Source of the DNA: Microbacterium sp. ABRD28
GTDB taxonomy: Bacteria > Actinomycetota > Actinomycetes > Actinomycetales > Microbacteriaceae
Assembly: GCF_003850245.1 (NCBI RefSeq)
Contig: NZ_CP031015.1
Location: forward strand, 2,976,001-3,040,000
Direction: 5' to 3'
DNA length: 64,000 nucleotides
Made by a program: the position numbers and the translations under genes. How positions within the stretch are numbered: position 1 is the first letter of the stretch; each line of letters starts with the position of its first letter. Positions 8,623-16,815 of the stretch are shown here, one piece after another. The notes beneath the pieces were generated by a model. It searched no databases and was not told the DNA's origin. It worked only from the letters and a program-made list of their open reading frames with translations.

Positions 8623-10011
8623 GTGACCCCTCCTACCGCCTCATACGATCTCGCCGTCATCGGAGCAGGCCCCGCCGGGACGGCGGCAGCCCTTCGCGCC
8701 ACAGAGCTCGGTGCGAAGGTGGTCGTGCTCGAGGCATCCGACCGCCTCGGCGGCACGTGCGTGAACACCGGCTGCGTGCCCACCCGTGTGCTCGCCAAGG
8801 CCGCCCGGCTGATGCGCGAGGTGGGTGCGGCCCGAGATTACGGCGTGGTGACCCACCCCGAGGCACTGGACTGGCCCGCCACCGTCGCCCGCGTCCATGA
8901 GCGGGTCGACCGGGTGCGGGCGGTGAAGAACGAGGCCGAGAGGTTCGGCGCGGCGGGGATCGACCTCGTGCAGGAGGGGCGGGCGCGCTTCGCCGATGCG
9001 CACACCCTGCGTCTGGACTCCGGTCGGCGCATCCGTGCCTCCTCGGTCATCGTGGCGGTCGGCGGGCACTCCCGGCGGCTCCCCCTTCCGGGCGCGGAGT
9101 TCGCGACCGTGCCCGAACACGTGCTGGAGCTGCCGGGCCTTCCGCCTCGCGTCGCGATCATCGGTGCGGGCAACACCGGCGCGCAGCTGGCGACCGTTTT
9201 CGAGTCGTTCGGCTCGAAGGTGAGTCTGCTCGACGTGGCACCGCGCGTGCTCATGGCCTCCGACCCCGAGGTCTCCGCCGCGATCGCCGCCTCGTTCGAG
9301 GGCCACGGGATGACGGTGCGCACCGGAATCGCCGGCGTCGACGCCCTGGAGAAGGACGGCAGCGGGATCGTGCTCCGCTGGCGCGAGCAGGACGGACCGG
9401 CCGAGGATCGCTTCGACGCGGTGGTGATGGCCACCGGATGGCCCGCCGACGTCGAAGATCTCGGGCTCGAGCACGCGGGCGTCCGGATCGAGCGTTCGTC
9501 GATCCCGGTCGACGCGTATTTCCGTTCGGAGGTGTCGCACATCCTGGCCGTGGGCGACGCGATCGGGCGCGACATGCTCGTGCAGGCCGCGCAGTTCGAA
9601 GGCGAGGCGGCGGCGGAGAACGCGGTCCTCGGCGTCAATCGCCGCACCCCGCATCACCTTCTCCCGGCGGGCGGATTCACCGATCCCGATTACGCCGGAG
9701 TCGGACTCACCGAGGAGCAGGCCCGGCAGCGCGACGCGCGCTGCATCGTGGCTGTGGCCGACTACGCCGATCTCGAGCGGGCCGTCATCGACGACCGCGC
9801 CGTGGGCTTCCTCAAGCTCATCACCGACAACCGACGCGAGCTGATCCTCGGCGCTCACGCCGTCGGCGAGAACGCCGTCGAGGTGATCCAGTCGGTGACG
9901 ACCGCGATGGCGGCCGGCATCGATGTCGCAACCCTTGCGGGCGTGAAGTTCGCCTACCCCACCTACAGCGCGATCATCGGGCTGGCCGCCCGGCAGCTCC
10001 TTCGCGCGTGA
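8623..10011 (+). CDS. FAD-dependent pyridine nucleotide-disulfide oxidoreductase
   Basis: 462 residues from the GTG at 8623. FAD-binding GAGPAGTAAA lies at the N terminus. The redox-active pair CVNTGC (Cys46, Cys51) and the NAD-binding GAGNTGAQLATVFESFG near residues 180-195 identify a group-I disulfide reductase (dihydrolipoamide dehydrogenase, mercuric reductase or soluble transhydrogenase relatives). The LAVGDAIGRDMLVQAAQFEGEAAAENA block is the FAD-ribityl site. The C-terminal dimer domain does not show the His-Pro-Glu catalytic triad that dihydrolipoamide dehydrogenases carry; the corresponding stretch reads FAYPTYSAI. It is therefore probably not a lipoamide dehydrogenase. The true substrate is unknown. 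Confidence 0.85.
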   Translation: MTPPTASYDLAVIGAGPAGTAAALRATELGAKVVVLEASDRLGGTCVNTGCVPTRVLAKAARLMREVGAARDYGVVTHPEALDWPATVARVHERVDRVRAVKNEAERFGAAGIDLVQEGRARFADAHTLRLDSGRRIRASSVIVAVGGHSRRLPLPGAEFATVPEHVLELPGLPPRVAIIGAGNTGAQLATVFESFGSKVSLLDVAPRVLMASDPEVSAAIAASFEGHGMTVRTGIAGVDALEKDGSGIVLRWREQDGPAEDRFDAVVMATGWPADVEDLGLEHAGVRIERSSIPVDAYFRSEVSHILAVGDAIGRDMLVQAAQFEGEAAAENAVLGVNRRTPHHLLPAGGFTDPDYAGVGLTEEQARQRDARCIVAVADYADLERAVIDDRAVGFLKLITDNRRELILGAHAVGENAVEVIQSVTTAMAAGIDVATLAGVKFAYPTYSAIIGLAARQLLRA

Positions 10012-10081
10012 TCTTCGCGGCGCGCCGCGCCGCAGCATCCGCTCGCTCCCGCTCCGCACCCCCGCGCCCCGCACTCATCCC

Positions 10082-10143
10082 GGTTCGTTCGTCGCATACG
10101 TACGTCCGGGGCGTCCCATCGCGTACATCTGCGACGAACGAAC
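10082..10143. repeat. 62-bp palindromic repeat, copy 1
   Basis: Begins GGTTCGTTCGTCGCA and ends TGCGACGAACGAAC. The outer 14-15 bases are perfectly self-complementary, and the inner part (TACGTACG ... CGCGTACA) continues as an imperfect stem. It is identical base for base to 10251-10312, in direct orientation 169 bp apart. The flanks of the two copies are only loosely similar. It lies between a plus-strand gene ending at 10011 and murB (minus) ending at 10379, so it could fold in RNA from either side. This 367-bp spacer holds nothing else recognisable. Confidence 0.85.
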
Positions 10144-10250
10144 GGGAGTAGGACCGCGAGGCGGGTCAGCCGGGGCGATGGGCGAGGGGTGACGGATCAA
10201 TGACCGCGCTCCCTCGCCCCACCCCACCCACCCATCCCCACCTCGATCAC

Positions 10251-10312
10251 GGTTCGTTCGTCGCATACGTACGTCCGGGGCGTCCCATCGCGTACATCTG
10301 CGACGAACGAAC
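10251..10312. repeat. 62-bp palindromic repeat, copy 2
   Basis: Exact duplicate of the element at 10082-10143. This copy is followed by CGCGG, so its outer stem is complete (GGTTCG...CGAACC). The sequence after each copy has a related stretch (GCGGGTCAGCCGGGG and GCGGGTGAGCTGGGG), suggesting that a ~169-bp unit was tandemly duplicated and only the hairpin has been held constant or converted. It ends 66 bp from the murB stop and could act as a terminator-like hairpin for it, though no T-run follows. Confidence 0.85.
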
Positions 10313-10378
10313 CGCGGAATGAGCACGAAGCGGGTGAGCTGGGGAGAGTGGATGACCGCGAGGACGCGTCGTCGCAGG

Positions 10379-11515
10379 CTAGAGGTCGACGCCGATCAAG
10401 ACCGGCTCGGGCTGGAGCAGCAGGCCGAACTCGGCGTGCACCCGGCCCTGGATGAAGCGCGCCAGCTCCGCGATCTCGGCGGCGGTCGCGCCGCCCCGGT
10501 TGGTCAGCGCGAGAGCGTGCTTGGTCGACACCGCGGCGCGCGAACGCGGAAGCTTGAAGCCCTTGCGGATGCCCGACTGCTCGATGAGCCAGCCCGCACT
10601 GACCTTCACATCGGACTCCGCTGTCGACAGGGGCGGCACGCTGCCGTCGAAGTTCGACAACGCCACCACCACCACCGGATCGAAGTCGGGCGCGACCGGC
10701 CAGCGCGGGCACTCCGGCGGGAGGGTCCGGGCGAAGGATGCCGAGACGACGGCGTTCTGGAAGAAGGATCCGGCGCTCCACGTGTCGGGGTCGGCGTCAT
10801 CGAGCACCATGCCCTTCCGCGCGCGGATCTGCAGCACCTGTTCGCGCACGAAGGCCAGCGTCACCGCGGCGCCGGGCTGGAGGCCGAGCGCCGTCCGCAG
10901 CTGATCGCCGTGGATCTCACGGGGCGCGTCTCCGATGACCGCGAGCTCCACCGTGACCGACAGGATCACCGCACGTCGTTCGGGCACCGAGCCGTAGTGG
11001 TGTTTGAGCACCGAGGTGCGGAAGCCGAGCCCGAGCTCGGCGGCCGGAACGGTGGACACCTCGCCGGTGGTCTCGTCGATGAGCTCGACCTCGATGAGGG
11101 TCTGGACGATCTCCTGGCCGTACGCGCCGATGTTCTGCACGGGCGCGGCCCCGATGGTCCCGGGAATGCCCGACATCGCCTCGACGCCCGCGAACCCGTG
11201 CTCGACGGTGTACCCCACGAATGCGTCCCAGTCGTGCCCGGCCTGTACCCGGAGGCGGATGAATCCCTCGCGTGCGGTGGGGAGCGTCTCGATCCCGTGG
11301 GTCAGGATCCGCACGACCGTGCCCGGGAACGGCTCGTCGCCCACGAGCAGGTTCGATCCGCCGCCGAGCACGAACCAGGGGTCACCCGTCGCCCACACCT
11401 CGCGGAGCGCGTCGACGAGTTCACCGGTCGTCCGCGCCTCGATCATCCGCTCGGGGATTCCGCCTGCGCGAAGCGTCGTGAGGCTCGAGAGCGCGACGGG
11501 GGAAACCTCGGTCAT
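10379..11515 (-). CDS. murB: UDP-N-acetylmuramate dehydrogenase (MurB)
   Basis: 378 residues. It reduces UDP-N-acetylglucosamine enolpyruvate to UDP-N-acetylmuramate with FAD and NADPH, in cytoplasmic peptidoglycan precursor synthesis. The FAD-binding domain shows LGGGSNLLVGD and GIPGTIGAAPVQNIGAYGQE. The C-terminal type-I substrate domain shows SAGWLIEQSGIRKGF and the final ANRGGATAAE-like block (LTNRGGATAAEI). The ATG overlaps the stop of the upstream hadB-like gene by 4 bp (ATGA), so hadA-hadB-murB are translationally coupled. Confidence 0.96.
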   Translation of the reverse strand: MTEVSPVALSSLTTLRAGGIPERMIEARTTGELVDALREVWATGDPWFVLGGGSNLLVGDEPFPGTVVRILTHGIETLPTAREGFIRLRVQAGHDWDAFVGYTVEHGFAGVEAMSGIPGTIGAAPVQNIGAYGQEIVQTLIEVELIDETTGEVSTVPAAELGLGFRTSVLKHHYGSVPERRAVILSVTVELAVIGDAPREIHGDQLRTALGLQPGAAVTLAFVREQVLQIRARKGMVLDDADPDTWSAGSFFQNAVVSASFARTLPPECPRWPVAPDFDPVVVVALSNFDGSVPPLSTAESDVKVSAGWLIEQSGIRKGFKLPRSRAAVSTKHALALTNRGGATAAEIAELARFIQGRVHAEFGLLLQPEPVLIGVDL

Positions 11516-11952
11516 CGAGTCCCGTCGCCGACAGGCGCACCGGCGGCGTCCGCCGGCCGCACGCGCACCTGCGCCTTTCCGAGCACCGTGGTGTCGGCGG
11601 CGGTCACGGTGAGGTCGATGCGGACCGCCTCGTCGGTCACCTGACCGATCCGGGCGACGATGTGAAGATCGGCGCCGTCGACCGCGTCGACGACGACCGG
11701 TCGAGTGAACCGCACACCGTAGTCGAGGATGCGACCGCCGTCGCCGAGCCACGGCATGATCGTGCCGACGGCGACACCCATCGTGAGCATGCCGTGCGCG
11801 AGGACTCCGGGAAGCCCGACCTCGGCGGCGATGTCGTCGCGGTAGTGGATGGGGTTGAAATCGCCCGACGCTCCGGCGTAGCGCACCAGCGATTCGCGTG
11901 TGAGGTGGATCGTGCGTTCGGCGACGACATCGCCCACGGTGACGGCGTTCAT
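11512..11952 (-). CDS. MaoC-type dehydratase, HadB-like
   Basis: 146-residue hot-dog-fold protein of the MaoC/R-hydratase family. It has the catalytic Asp/His signature in YAGASGDFNPIHYRDD and the following GVLAHGMLTMGV segment, as in the catalytic HadB subunit of (3R)-hydroxyacyl dehydratases. It probably dehydrates a hydroxyacyl-CoA or -ACP. Its start overlaps the stop of the HadA-like gene by 4 bp, and its stop overlaps the murB start by 4 bp. The organism has no mycolate genes in view, so a role in a different fatty acid or CoA-ester pathway is more likely than mycolate elongation. Confidence 0.85.
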   Translation of the reverse strand: MNAVTVGDVVAERTIHLTRESLVRYAGASGDFNPIHYRDDIAAEVGLPGVLAHGMLTMGVAVGTIMPWLGDGGRILDYGVRFTRPVVVDAVDGADLHIVARIGQVTDEAVRIDLTVTAADTTVLGKAQVRVRPADAAGAPVGDGTR

Positions 11953-12398
11953 GCGTCGCCCTCGCCCACGAGCAGAACGGATGTCGCGGTCACGACGTGG
12001 GCGCCGGCGGCGTCGACCATCTCGGCTTCGCTGGTGACCATGGCGTTGCCGCCGAGGGTGCGGATGCCGGTGACGCTGAGCTGGGCGGTCAGCTCGTCGC
12101 CCGCGACGATCGGACGCGAGTACCGGAAGCGCTGCTCGGCGTGGAGCACGCGCGACAGCTCGATGCCGCTGTCGGGTTCGGCGAGCAGCTGCTGCAGCGT
12201 GACGTCCTGCAGCACGATCGGGAACGTCGGGGGCGCGACGACGTCGGCGTAGCCGAGGGCACGCGCGGCCTCGGGGTCGAGGTGCTGGGGGTCGTCGGCG
12301 AAGACCGCTCGCGCGAACTCGCGCACTTTCTCGCGGCCCACGAGATACGGCGGCGTCGGAGGGAACACGCGACCGACGAGTTCGGGGTTCACTGGCAC
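11949..12398 (-). CDS. FAS1-like/MaoC dehydratase, HadA-like partner
   Basis: 149-residue hot-dog protein beginning MPVNPELVGRVFPPTPPYLVGREKVREFA, which is characteristic of HadA/HadC-type N-terminal MaoC domains. Its DPEAARALGYADVVAPPTFP block lacks the Asp/His catalytic pair, so it should be the substrate-holding partner of the HadB-like gene immediately downstream (4-bp overlap). A heterodimer is inferred from this arrangement, which is well known in actinobacteria. First gene of the hadA-hadB-murB operon; the TSUP gene upstream ends only 9 bp away in the same direction. Confidence 0.85.
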   Translation of the reverse strand: MPVNPELVGRVFPPTPPYLVGREKVREFARAVFADDPQHLDPEAARALGYADVVAPPTFPIVLQDVTLQQLLAEPDSGIELSRVLHAEQRFRYSRPIVAGDELTAQLSVTGIRTLGGNAMVTSEAEMVDAAGAHVVTATSVLLVGEGDA

Positions 12399-12407
12399 CG
12401 GATCATC

Positions 12408-13205
12408 CTACCGAGCGGTCTTGCGCCCCCGAATGGCGCGCACGGCCATCTGCACGGCGATGACCGTCAGGAAGGCCGCAAAGAGGATGTTGCCCAGCTG
12501 CGGGTCGACGAGGGTGGCCAGCCACGTGCCGACGGGGGCGGTCGCACACGCGGCGATCCCGACGATCGCGGCGGCAGGGAGGTCGACGTTCTTGCGGATC
12601 AGGTTGCCGACGGTGCCCGAGATCGCCGTCGGGATCATCATCAGCAGCGAGGTCCCCTTGGCGAGGAGGTCACTCGTGCCGAAGAGGAGCAGCAGCACCG
12701 GGACCACGATCACCCCGCCGCCGACGCCGAGAAGACCCGCGAGGATGCCGGTGACGACACCCAGCGCGACGAGGCCGAGCACTGTCACGACGGTGAGCGC
12801 AAGGCCGGCATCCCGCGAGGGGATCACCAGGAAAAGGGACACGATCACGATCACGAGGAATCCGACGAAACCCCACCGAAGGACCGTCACGGGTGTCCGC
12901 GGAAGCAGCCAGGTGCCGATCTGCGCCCCCACTACCGCGCCCGCGGCGAGGATGAGAGCGGGGATCCAGGCGACGGAGTCGTTCACCGCATAGGCGATCA
13001 CCCCGACCGCGGCCGTCGGAACGATGGCCGCCAGCGACGTTCCCGCCGCAAGCCGCTGACCGTACCCGAGCACGAGCACGAGGAGCGGGACGACGACGGT
13101 GCCGCCCCCGACCCCGAACAGGCCGGACATCAGTCCGGCGACGAAACCGACGCCGAGGCACGTGAAGACGAAGCGCGCATCGCGCGCCGTGGGGGCGTCG
13201 GTCAT
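12408..13205 (-). CDS. TSUP family membrane exporter (TauE/SafE type)
   Basis: 265 residues, about 8 hydrophobic segments in two repeated halves. Each half opens with the TSUP signature (GLMSGLFGVGGGTVVVPLL near residue 25; GILAGLLGVGGGVIVVPVLLLL near residue 165). The family exports sulfite, sulfoacetate or other small organic anions; the substrate here is unknown. Its ATG overlaps the stop of the upstream DUF2510 gene by 4 bp. A positively charged tail (RGRKTAR) ends the protein. Confidence 0.85.
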   Translation of the reverse strand: MTDAPTARDARFVFTCLGVGFVAGLMSGLFGVGGGTVVVPLLVLVLGYGQRLAAGTSLAAIVPTAAVGVIAYAVNDSVAWIPALILAAGAVVGAQIGTWLLPRTPVTVLRWGFVGFLVIVIVSLFLVIPSRDAGLALTVVTVLGLVALGVVTGILAGLLGVGGGVIVVPVLLLLFGTSDLLAKGTSLLMMIPTAISGTVGNLIRKNVDLPAAAIVGIAACATAPVGTWLATLVDPQLGNILFAAFLTVIAVQMAVRAIRGRKTAR

Positions 13206-13903
13206 TCCTCGAAGTACGCGTTGTCGATGACCCAGGCACCATCGACTTCGACGACGGTGTACTGCCAGCTTTCGACGATCGGCGCAGGGGTCTCCAACGG
13301 CTCGCCGTCAAGGAAGAGACTGTCGTACGTCTCCGTCGTGTCGATGAAGATCGAGCCCTCGGACGAACTGATGCCCACGACCTCCACCTGATAGTTCTCC
13401 ACCGACTGCGCGAAACCGGCCGACTGCTCCTCAAACGCAGCACAATCGGTGAGTCCACCCCCCTCGCGGAAGGCCTCCGACGTCGCCTCGAGGTACTTGT
13501 CGCAGTCACCCTCGCGCCATGCCTCGTCGTAGAGCTCGACCGCCCGGACGGCCTCCTGCTGGTCGGCTTCGTCGACGCCGCCCCCCGACGAGAAGACCCC
13601 GATCAGGATGGGAATGAGCACGGCGGCGGCGATGACGATGCCGAGGAGCACGACACCCAGAACCACCCACAGGATCCAGAGCTTGGACTTCTTCGGCTCG
13701 GTCGCCGCGGTGAAGGCTCCCCCGGCGGGTGCATTCCCGGGCGCACCCGTGAAACCCGGAGCCGAGGGAGGGGCATCGGGTCCGGCCGGCGGCGCATCCG
13801 TTCCGTCCTCGGTCGACTGCACGTGCTCGGTCCACTTCGCACCGTCCCACCACCGACGGGTGCCGGGGCCGTAGTCGTACCAGCCGGGAGGGTTCGTGCT
13901 CAT
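13202..13903 (-). CDS. DUF2510 membrane-anchored protein
   Basis: 233 residues. The N-terminal DUF2510 motif PPGWYDYGPGTRRWWDGAKWTEH is followed by an Ala/Pro-rich linker, one membrane helix (LWILWVVLGVVLLGIVIAAAVLIPILIGVF, about residues 84-113), and an extracellular ~110-residue domain resembling small NTF2-like/DUF4878 folds with two cysteines. Function is unknown. It is transcribed just ahead of the TSUP gene with a 4-bp overlap, hinting at a joint role at the membrane. Confidence 0.75.
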   Translation of the reverse strand: MSTNPPGWYDYGPGTRRWWDGAKWTEHVQSTEDGTDAPPAGPDAPPSAPGFTGAPGNAPAGGAFTAATEPKKSKLWILWVVLGVVLLGIVIAAAVLIPILIGVFSSGGGVDEADQQEAVRAVELYDEAWREGDCDKYLEATSEAFREGGGLTDCAAFEEQSAGFAQSVENYQVEVVGISSSEGSIFIDTTETYDSLFLDGEPLETPAPIVESWQYTVVEVDGAWVIDNAYFEE

Positions 13904-13961
13904 GCTCGCTCGTTTCGTCGTCTTCCGGCCGTGCGAGGAACCGGTGGCCGCCGCACTAAGA

Positions 13962-14306
13962 CTACTGCCGCCTCTCGGCGCAGCGAACGCAGCGGGTCGC
14001 GGTGGGACGCACCTCCAGCCGCCCTTCCGGGATGGGGTCCGCGCACACCTCGCAGATGCCGTAGGAACCCGCCGACACCCGGTCGAAGGCGGCGTCGATG
14101 CCCACGAGCTCGGCCATCACGCCAACACGCACCCCCTCGATGCGCGACCACTCCGCAGAAAGGGTTCCTCCCTCGGGATCGTGTTCGTCGTCGGCGGACT
14201 CGGCGCCGCGCGCATCGCGCAGCTGCGCGAGCTGCACCTCGACCTCGGCGAGGCGCCGCTGCGCGGATTCGCGCGCCGCACGGAGGGCGTCGACCGGGAC
14301 CTTCAT
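13962..14306 (-). CDS. DksA/TraR-type zinc finger protein
   Basis: 114 residues from the ATG at 14306; an in-frame ATG at 14336 would add ten residues. It has an N-terminal coiled coil (VDALRAARESAQRRLAEVEVQLAQL), then a four-cysteine zinc finger CEVCADPIP...CVRCAERR preceded by GSYGICEVC, the DksA/TraR signature. Family members bind RNA polymerase through its secondary channel. In actinobacteria small relatives are of uncertain function. The acidic coiled-coil tip residues (DDEHDPEGG) lie where DksA carries its tip aspartates, but equivalence is not certain. Confidence 0.8.
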   Translation of the reverse strand: MKVPVDALRAARESAQRRLAEVEVQLAQLRDARGAESADDEHDPEGGTLSAEWSRIEGVRVGVMAELVGIDAAFDRVSAGSYGICEVCADPIPEGRLEVRPTATRCVRCAERRQ

Positions 14307-14395
14307 GACGCGCACGCTACCGGCCGCGTCCGACATCGGCGCCCCTAGGCTCGAGGGGTGCGCCGGCGCCCCGCCCGCACGGAGAGGCAGACAGC

Positions 14396-15367
14396 GTGCG
14401 CGTCGTCGTCATCGGCGGAACCGGCCACATCGGCACCTTCCTCGTTCCACGGCTCATCCGCGCCGGCCACGAGGTCGTCTCGATCAGCAGAGGTGCGAGG
14501 CCGCCGTACGTCGCCTCCTCGGAGTGGAACGCGGTACAGCAGGTCGTCGCCGACAGAGAGGCCGCCGACCGCGACGGCACGTTCGGCGAGATCGTGCTCG
14601 CCCACGACCCCGACGCCGTCGTCGACCTCCTCGCCTTCACCCCGGAGTCCTCGCGCTCCCTCGTCGAGGCCCTGCGCGGTCGCGGCGGGCACCTCGTCCA
14701 CTGCGGAACCCTCTGGCGCTACGGCCCGAGCGACCGGGTGCCGATCCGTGAGGGCGAGGGCACGCCGCCGTTCGACGAGTACGGCATCCTCAAGGCCGAG
14801 ATCGCCGCGCTGCTGGCCGCGGAGACCGCCGCCGGGGGGCTCGTCACCACCACCGTCGACCCCGGTCACATCGTCGGCCCGGGCTGGACGCCGGTCGGGC
14901 CGCTCGGCAACGGCGATCCGCGCGTCTGGTCCGATCTGTCGGCGGGCCGCACGCTCCGAGTGCCGGGAGGCGACGGCGCCCTCATGCACCACGTCCACGC
15001 CGACGACGTCGCGCAGGTCTTCGAGCTCGCCCTCGCGCACCGCGACGCCGCCGCCGGCGAAGACTTCCACGCCGTCGCGCCGTCCGCGCTGACCGTCCGG
15101 GGATACGCGGCGGCCGCGGCATCCTGGTTCGGACAGCCTCTGTCTCTGGAGTGCATCACCTGGGAGCAGTTCCGCACCGAGACGAGCGAACGGTACGCCA
15201 ACGCGAGCTGGGGGCATCTGCACCGCAACCACTACCTCAGCATCGACAAGGCTCGTTCGCTGCTCGGCTATCGCCCGCGGTACGAACCCGAAGACGCGAT
15301 CCTCGAGTCGGTCAGGTGGCTCATCGACAACGACAGGATGGATGTCGCGGGGCCGCTCCTGGTCTGA
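14396..15367 (+). CDS. NAD-dependent epimerase/dehydratase (extended SDR-like)
   Basis: 323 residues from a GTG with GGAGAGG upstream. The Rossmann loop VVVIGGTGHIGTFLVPRLIRAGHEV is at the very N terminus. The middle part (HLVHCGTLWRYGPS and a tyrosine in DEYGILKAEI) resembles the Ser-Tyr-x3-Lys active site of extended SDRs: YGILK supplies the Tyr-x3-Lys. C-terminal substrate domain present. The sugar or other substrate is unknown; similar proteins are annotated as NAD-dependent epimerases or isoflavone-reductase-like. Confidence 0.75.
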   Translation: MRVVVIGGTGHIGTFLVPRLIRAGHEVVSISRGARPPYVASSEWNAVQQVVADREAADRDGTFGEIVLAHDPDAVVDLLAFTPESSRSLVEALRGRGGHLVHCGTLWRYGPSDRVPIREGEGTPPFDEYGILKAEIAALLAAETAAGGLVTTTVDPGHIVGPGWTPVGPLGNGDPRVWSDLSAGRTLRVPGGDGALMHHVHADDVAQVFELALAHRDAAAGEDFHAVAPSALTVRGYAAAAASWFGQPLSLECITWEQFRTETSERYANASWGHLHRNHYLSIDKARSLLGYRPRYEPEDAILESVRWLIDNDRMDVAGPLLV

Positions 15368-15516
15368 TCGGCGTCGTCCCGGCATGCGGCACACGGCGGT
15401 TTCGAAGCGTGGACCGCTACCGTGGCTCGCATGCCGAAAACTGCGGACGGATCCGACTGTCATAGTCCCGGCGCCCGGGTGACCCCGGGCGCGTCCCCGC
15501 GAGGGGAGGTGAACCG

Positions 15517-16815
15517 ATGAACGGCGACCTCCTCCTCAACATCGCCCTCGTGGTGGTCTTCGTCCTCATCGGCGGGGTGTTCGCCGCCACCGAGATGGCG
15601 CTGGTGACCCTCCGCGACAGCCAGGTGAACGCCCTCGCCGCGCGCGGCAAGCGCGGCCAGAAGGTCGCCGACCTGGCCCGCAACCCCAACACGTTCCTCT
15701 CGGCCGTGCAGATCGGCGTGACGGTGGCGGGCTTCGCGTCAGCCGCCTACGGCGCATCGTCGATCGCTCCGAGTGTCGCGCCGCTCTTCGTCTCCCTCGG
15801 ACTCGACGAGGGCCTCTCACTCACGATCGCCACCGTGGTCCTGACGCTGATGATCGCGTACCTCTCGCTCGTGCTGGGCGAGCTCGTGCCCAAGCGTCTG
15901 GCGATCCAGCGGAACGTGCAGTTCGCCTATGGTGTCGCCCCGGTGCTGAACGGCTTCGCCGTGCTCATGCGCCCGGTGATCTGGCTGCTGTCGGTGTCGA
16001 CGAACGCCGTGGTGCGCCTTCTCGGCGGCGACCCGCACAAGACCGGCGACGAGCTCACCGAGGAAGAGCTGCGCGACATCGTCTCGAGCCACCAGGGTCT
16101 GCCCGAGGACGAGCGGCGCATCCTCGACGACGTGCTCTCGCTCCGGGGACGTCAGATCAGCGAGGTCATGCGCCCCCGCCCCGAGGTGGTCGCGCTGGAT
16201 CACGCCGACGAGGTGGGCGATGCCGCCGCGCGGGTGCGCGAGCTGCCGTACTCGCGCTATCCCGTCGTCGATCAGTCGATCGACGACATCACGGGGTTCG
16301 TCCATGTCCGCGACCTGTTCGAGGCCGCGGCGGTCGACCCGCGTCAGCCCATCGGGCCGCTCGTTCGCGCCATCCCCTATCTGCCCTCGACCGCGCGGGT
16401 GCTCCCGACCCTCACGGGCATGCGGGCGGCCGGCGACCAGATCGCCGTCGTCGTCGACGAGTACGGCGGCACCGACGGGATCGTCACCCTCGAGGACCTG
16501 GTCGAGGAGGTCGTGGGTGAGATCTTCGATGAGTACGACACGGATGCCGCGACCGCCGACCTGTCGGAGAACGGCGGCACCGTCGACGGCCGGCTGAATC
16601 TGCAGGACTTCGAGGAGGCCACCGGGCTCACCCTCCCCCGCGGGTCGTCCGACACGATCGCCGGTTTCATGCTGGAGCGGCTCGGGCGCCTGGCCGTCGT
16701 CGGCGACACCGTCGAGGTGGATGGGGCGACGCTCAAGGTCACCGGGCTCGATCGTCGTCGGATCTCGGAGCTGCTGGTGATTCCGAAGGAGCCGGCGCCG
16801 TCGACGGCGGAATGA
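15517..16815 (+). CDS. CNNM/CorC-type membrane protein with CBS pair (hemolysin family)
   Basis: 432 residues: an N-terminal DUF21/CNNM membrane domain of about 190 residues ([38 protein letters not shown]), two CBS domains (~205-325, containing [11 protein letters not shown] and [21 protein letters not shown]), and the C-terminal CorC_HlyC transporter-associated domain (~340-425). The family is linked to Mg2+/Co2+ efflux. GAGGGGAGG lies 8 bp before the ATG. The last 77 bp overlap the 3' end of the convergent APC permease gene. Confidence 0.9.
   Translation: MNGDLLLNIALVVVFVLIGGVFAATEMALVTLRDSQVNALAARGKRGQKVADLARNPNTFLSAVQIGVTVAGFASAAYGASSIAPSVAPLFVSLGLDEGLSLTIATVVLTLMIAYLSLVLGELVPKRLAIQRNVQFAYGVAPVLNGFAVLMRPVIWLLSVSTNAVVRLLGGDPHKTGDELTEEELRDIVSSHQGLPEDERRILDDVLSLRGRQISEVMRPRPEVVALDHADEVGDAAARVRELPYSRYPVVDQSIDDITGFVHVRDLFEAAAVDPRQPIGPLVRAIPYLPSTARVLPTLTGMRAAGDQIAVVVDEYGGTDGIVTLEDLVEEVVGEIFDEYDTDAATADLSENGGTVDGRLNLQDFEEATGLTLPRGSSDTIAGFMLERLGRLAVVGDTVEVDGATLKVTGLDRRRISELLVIPKEPAPSTAE

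Noticed and set aside
8641..10074. Long antisense frame opposite the flavoprotein gene
   Set aside because: The plus-strand protein shows clear FAD and redox motifs; the antisense frame shows none.
10075..10326. Small minus-strand frame through the palindrome pair
   Set aside because: The reading frame consists of translated repeats and has no recognisable start signal.
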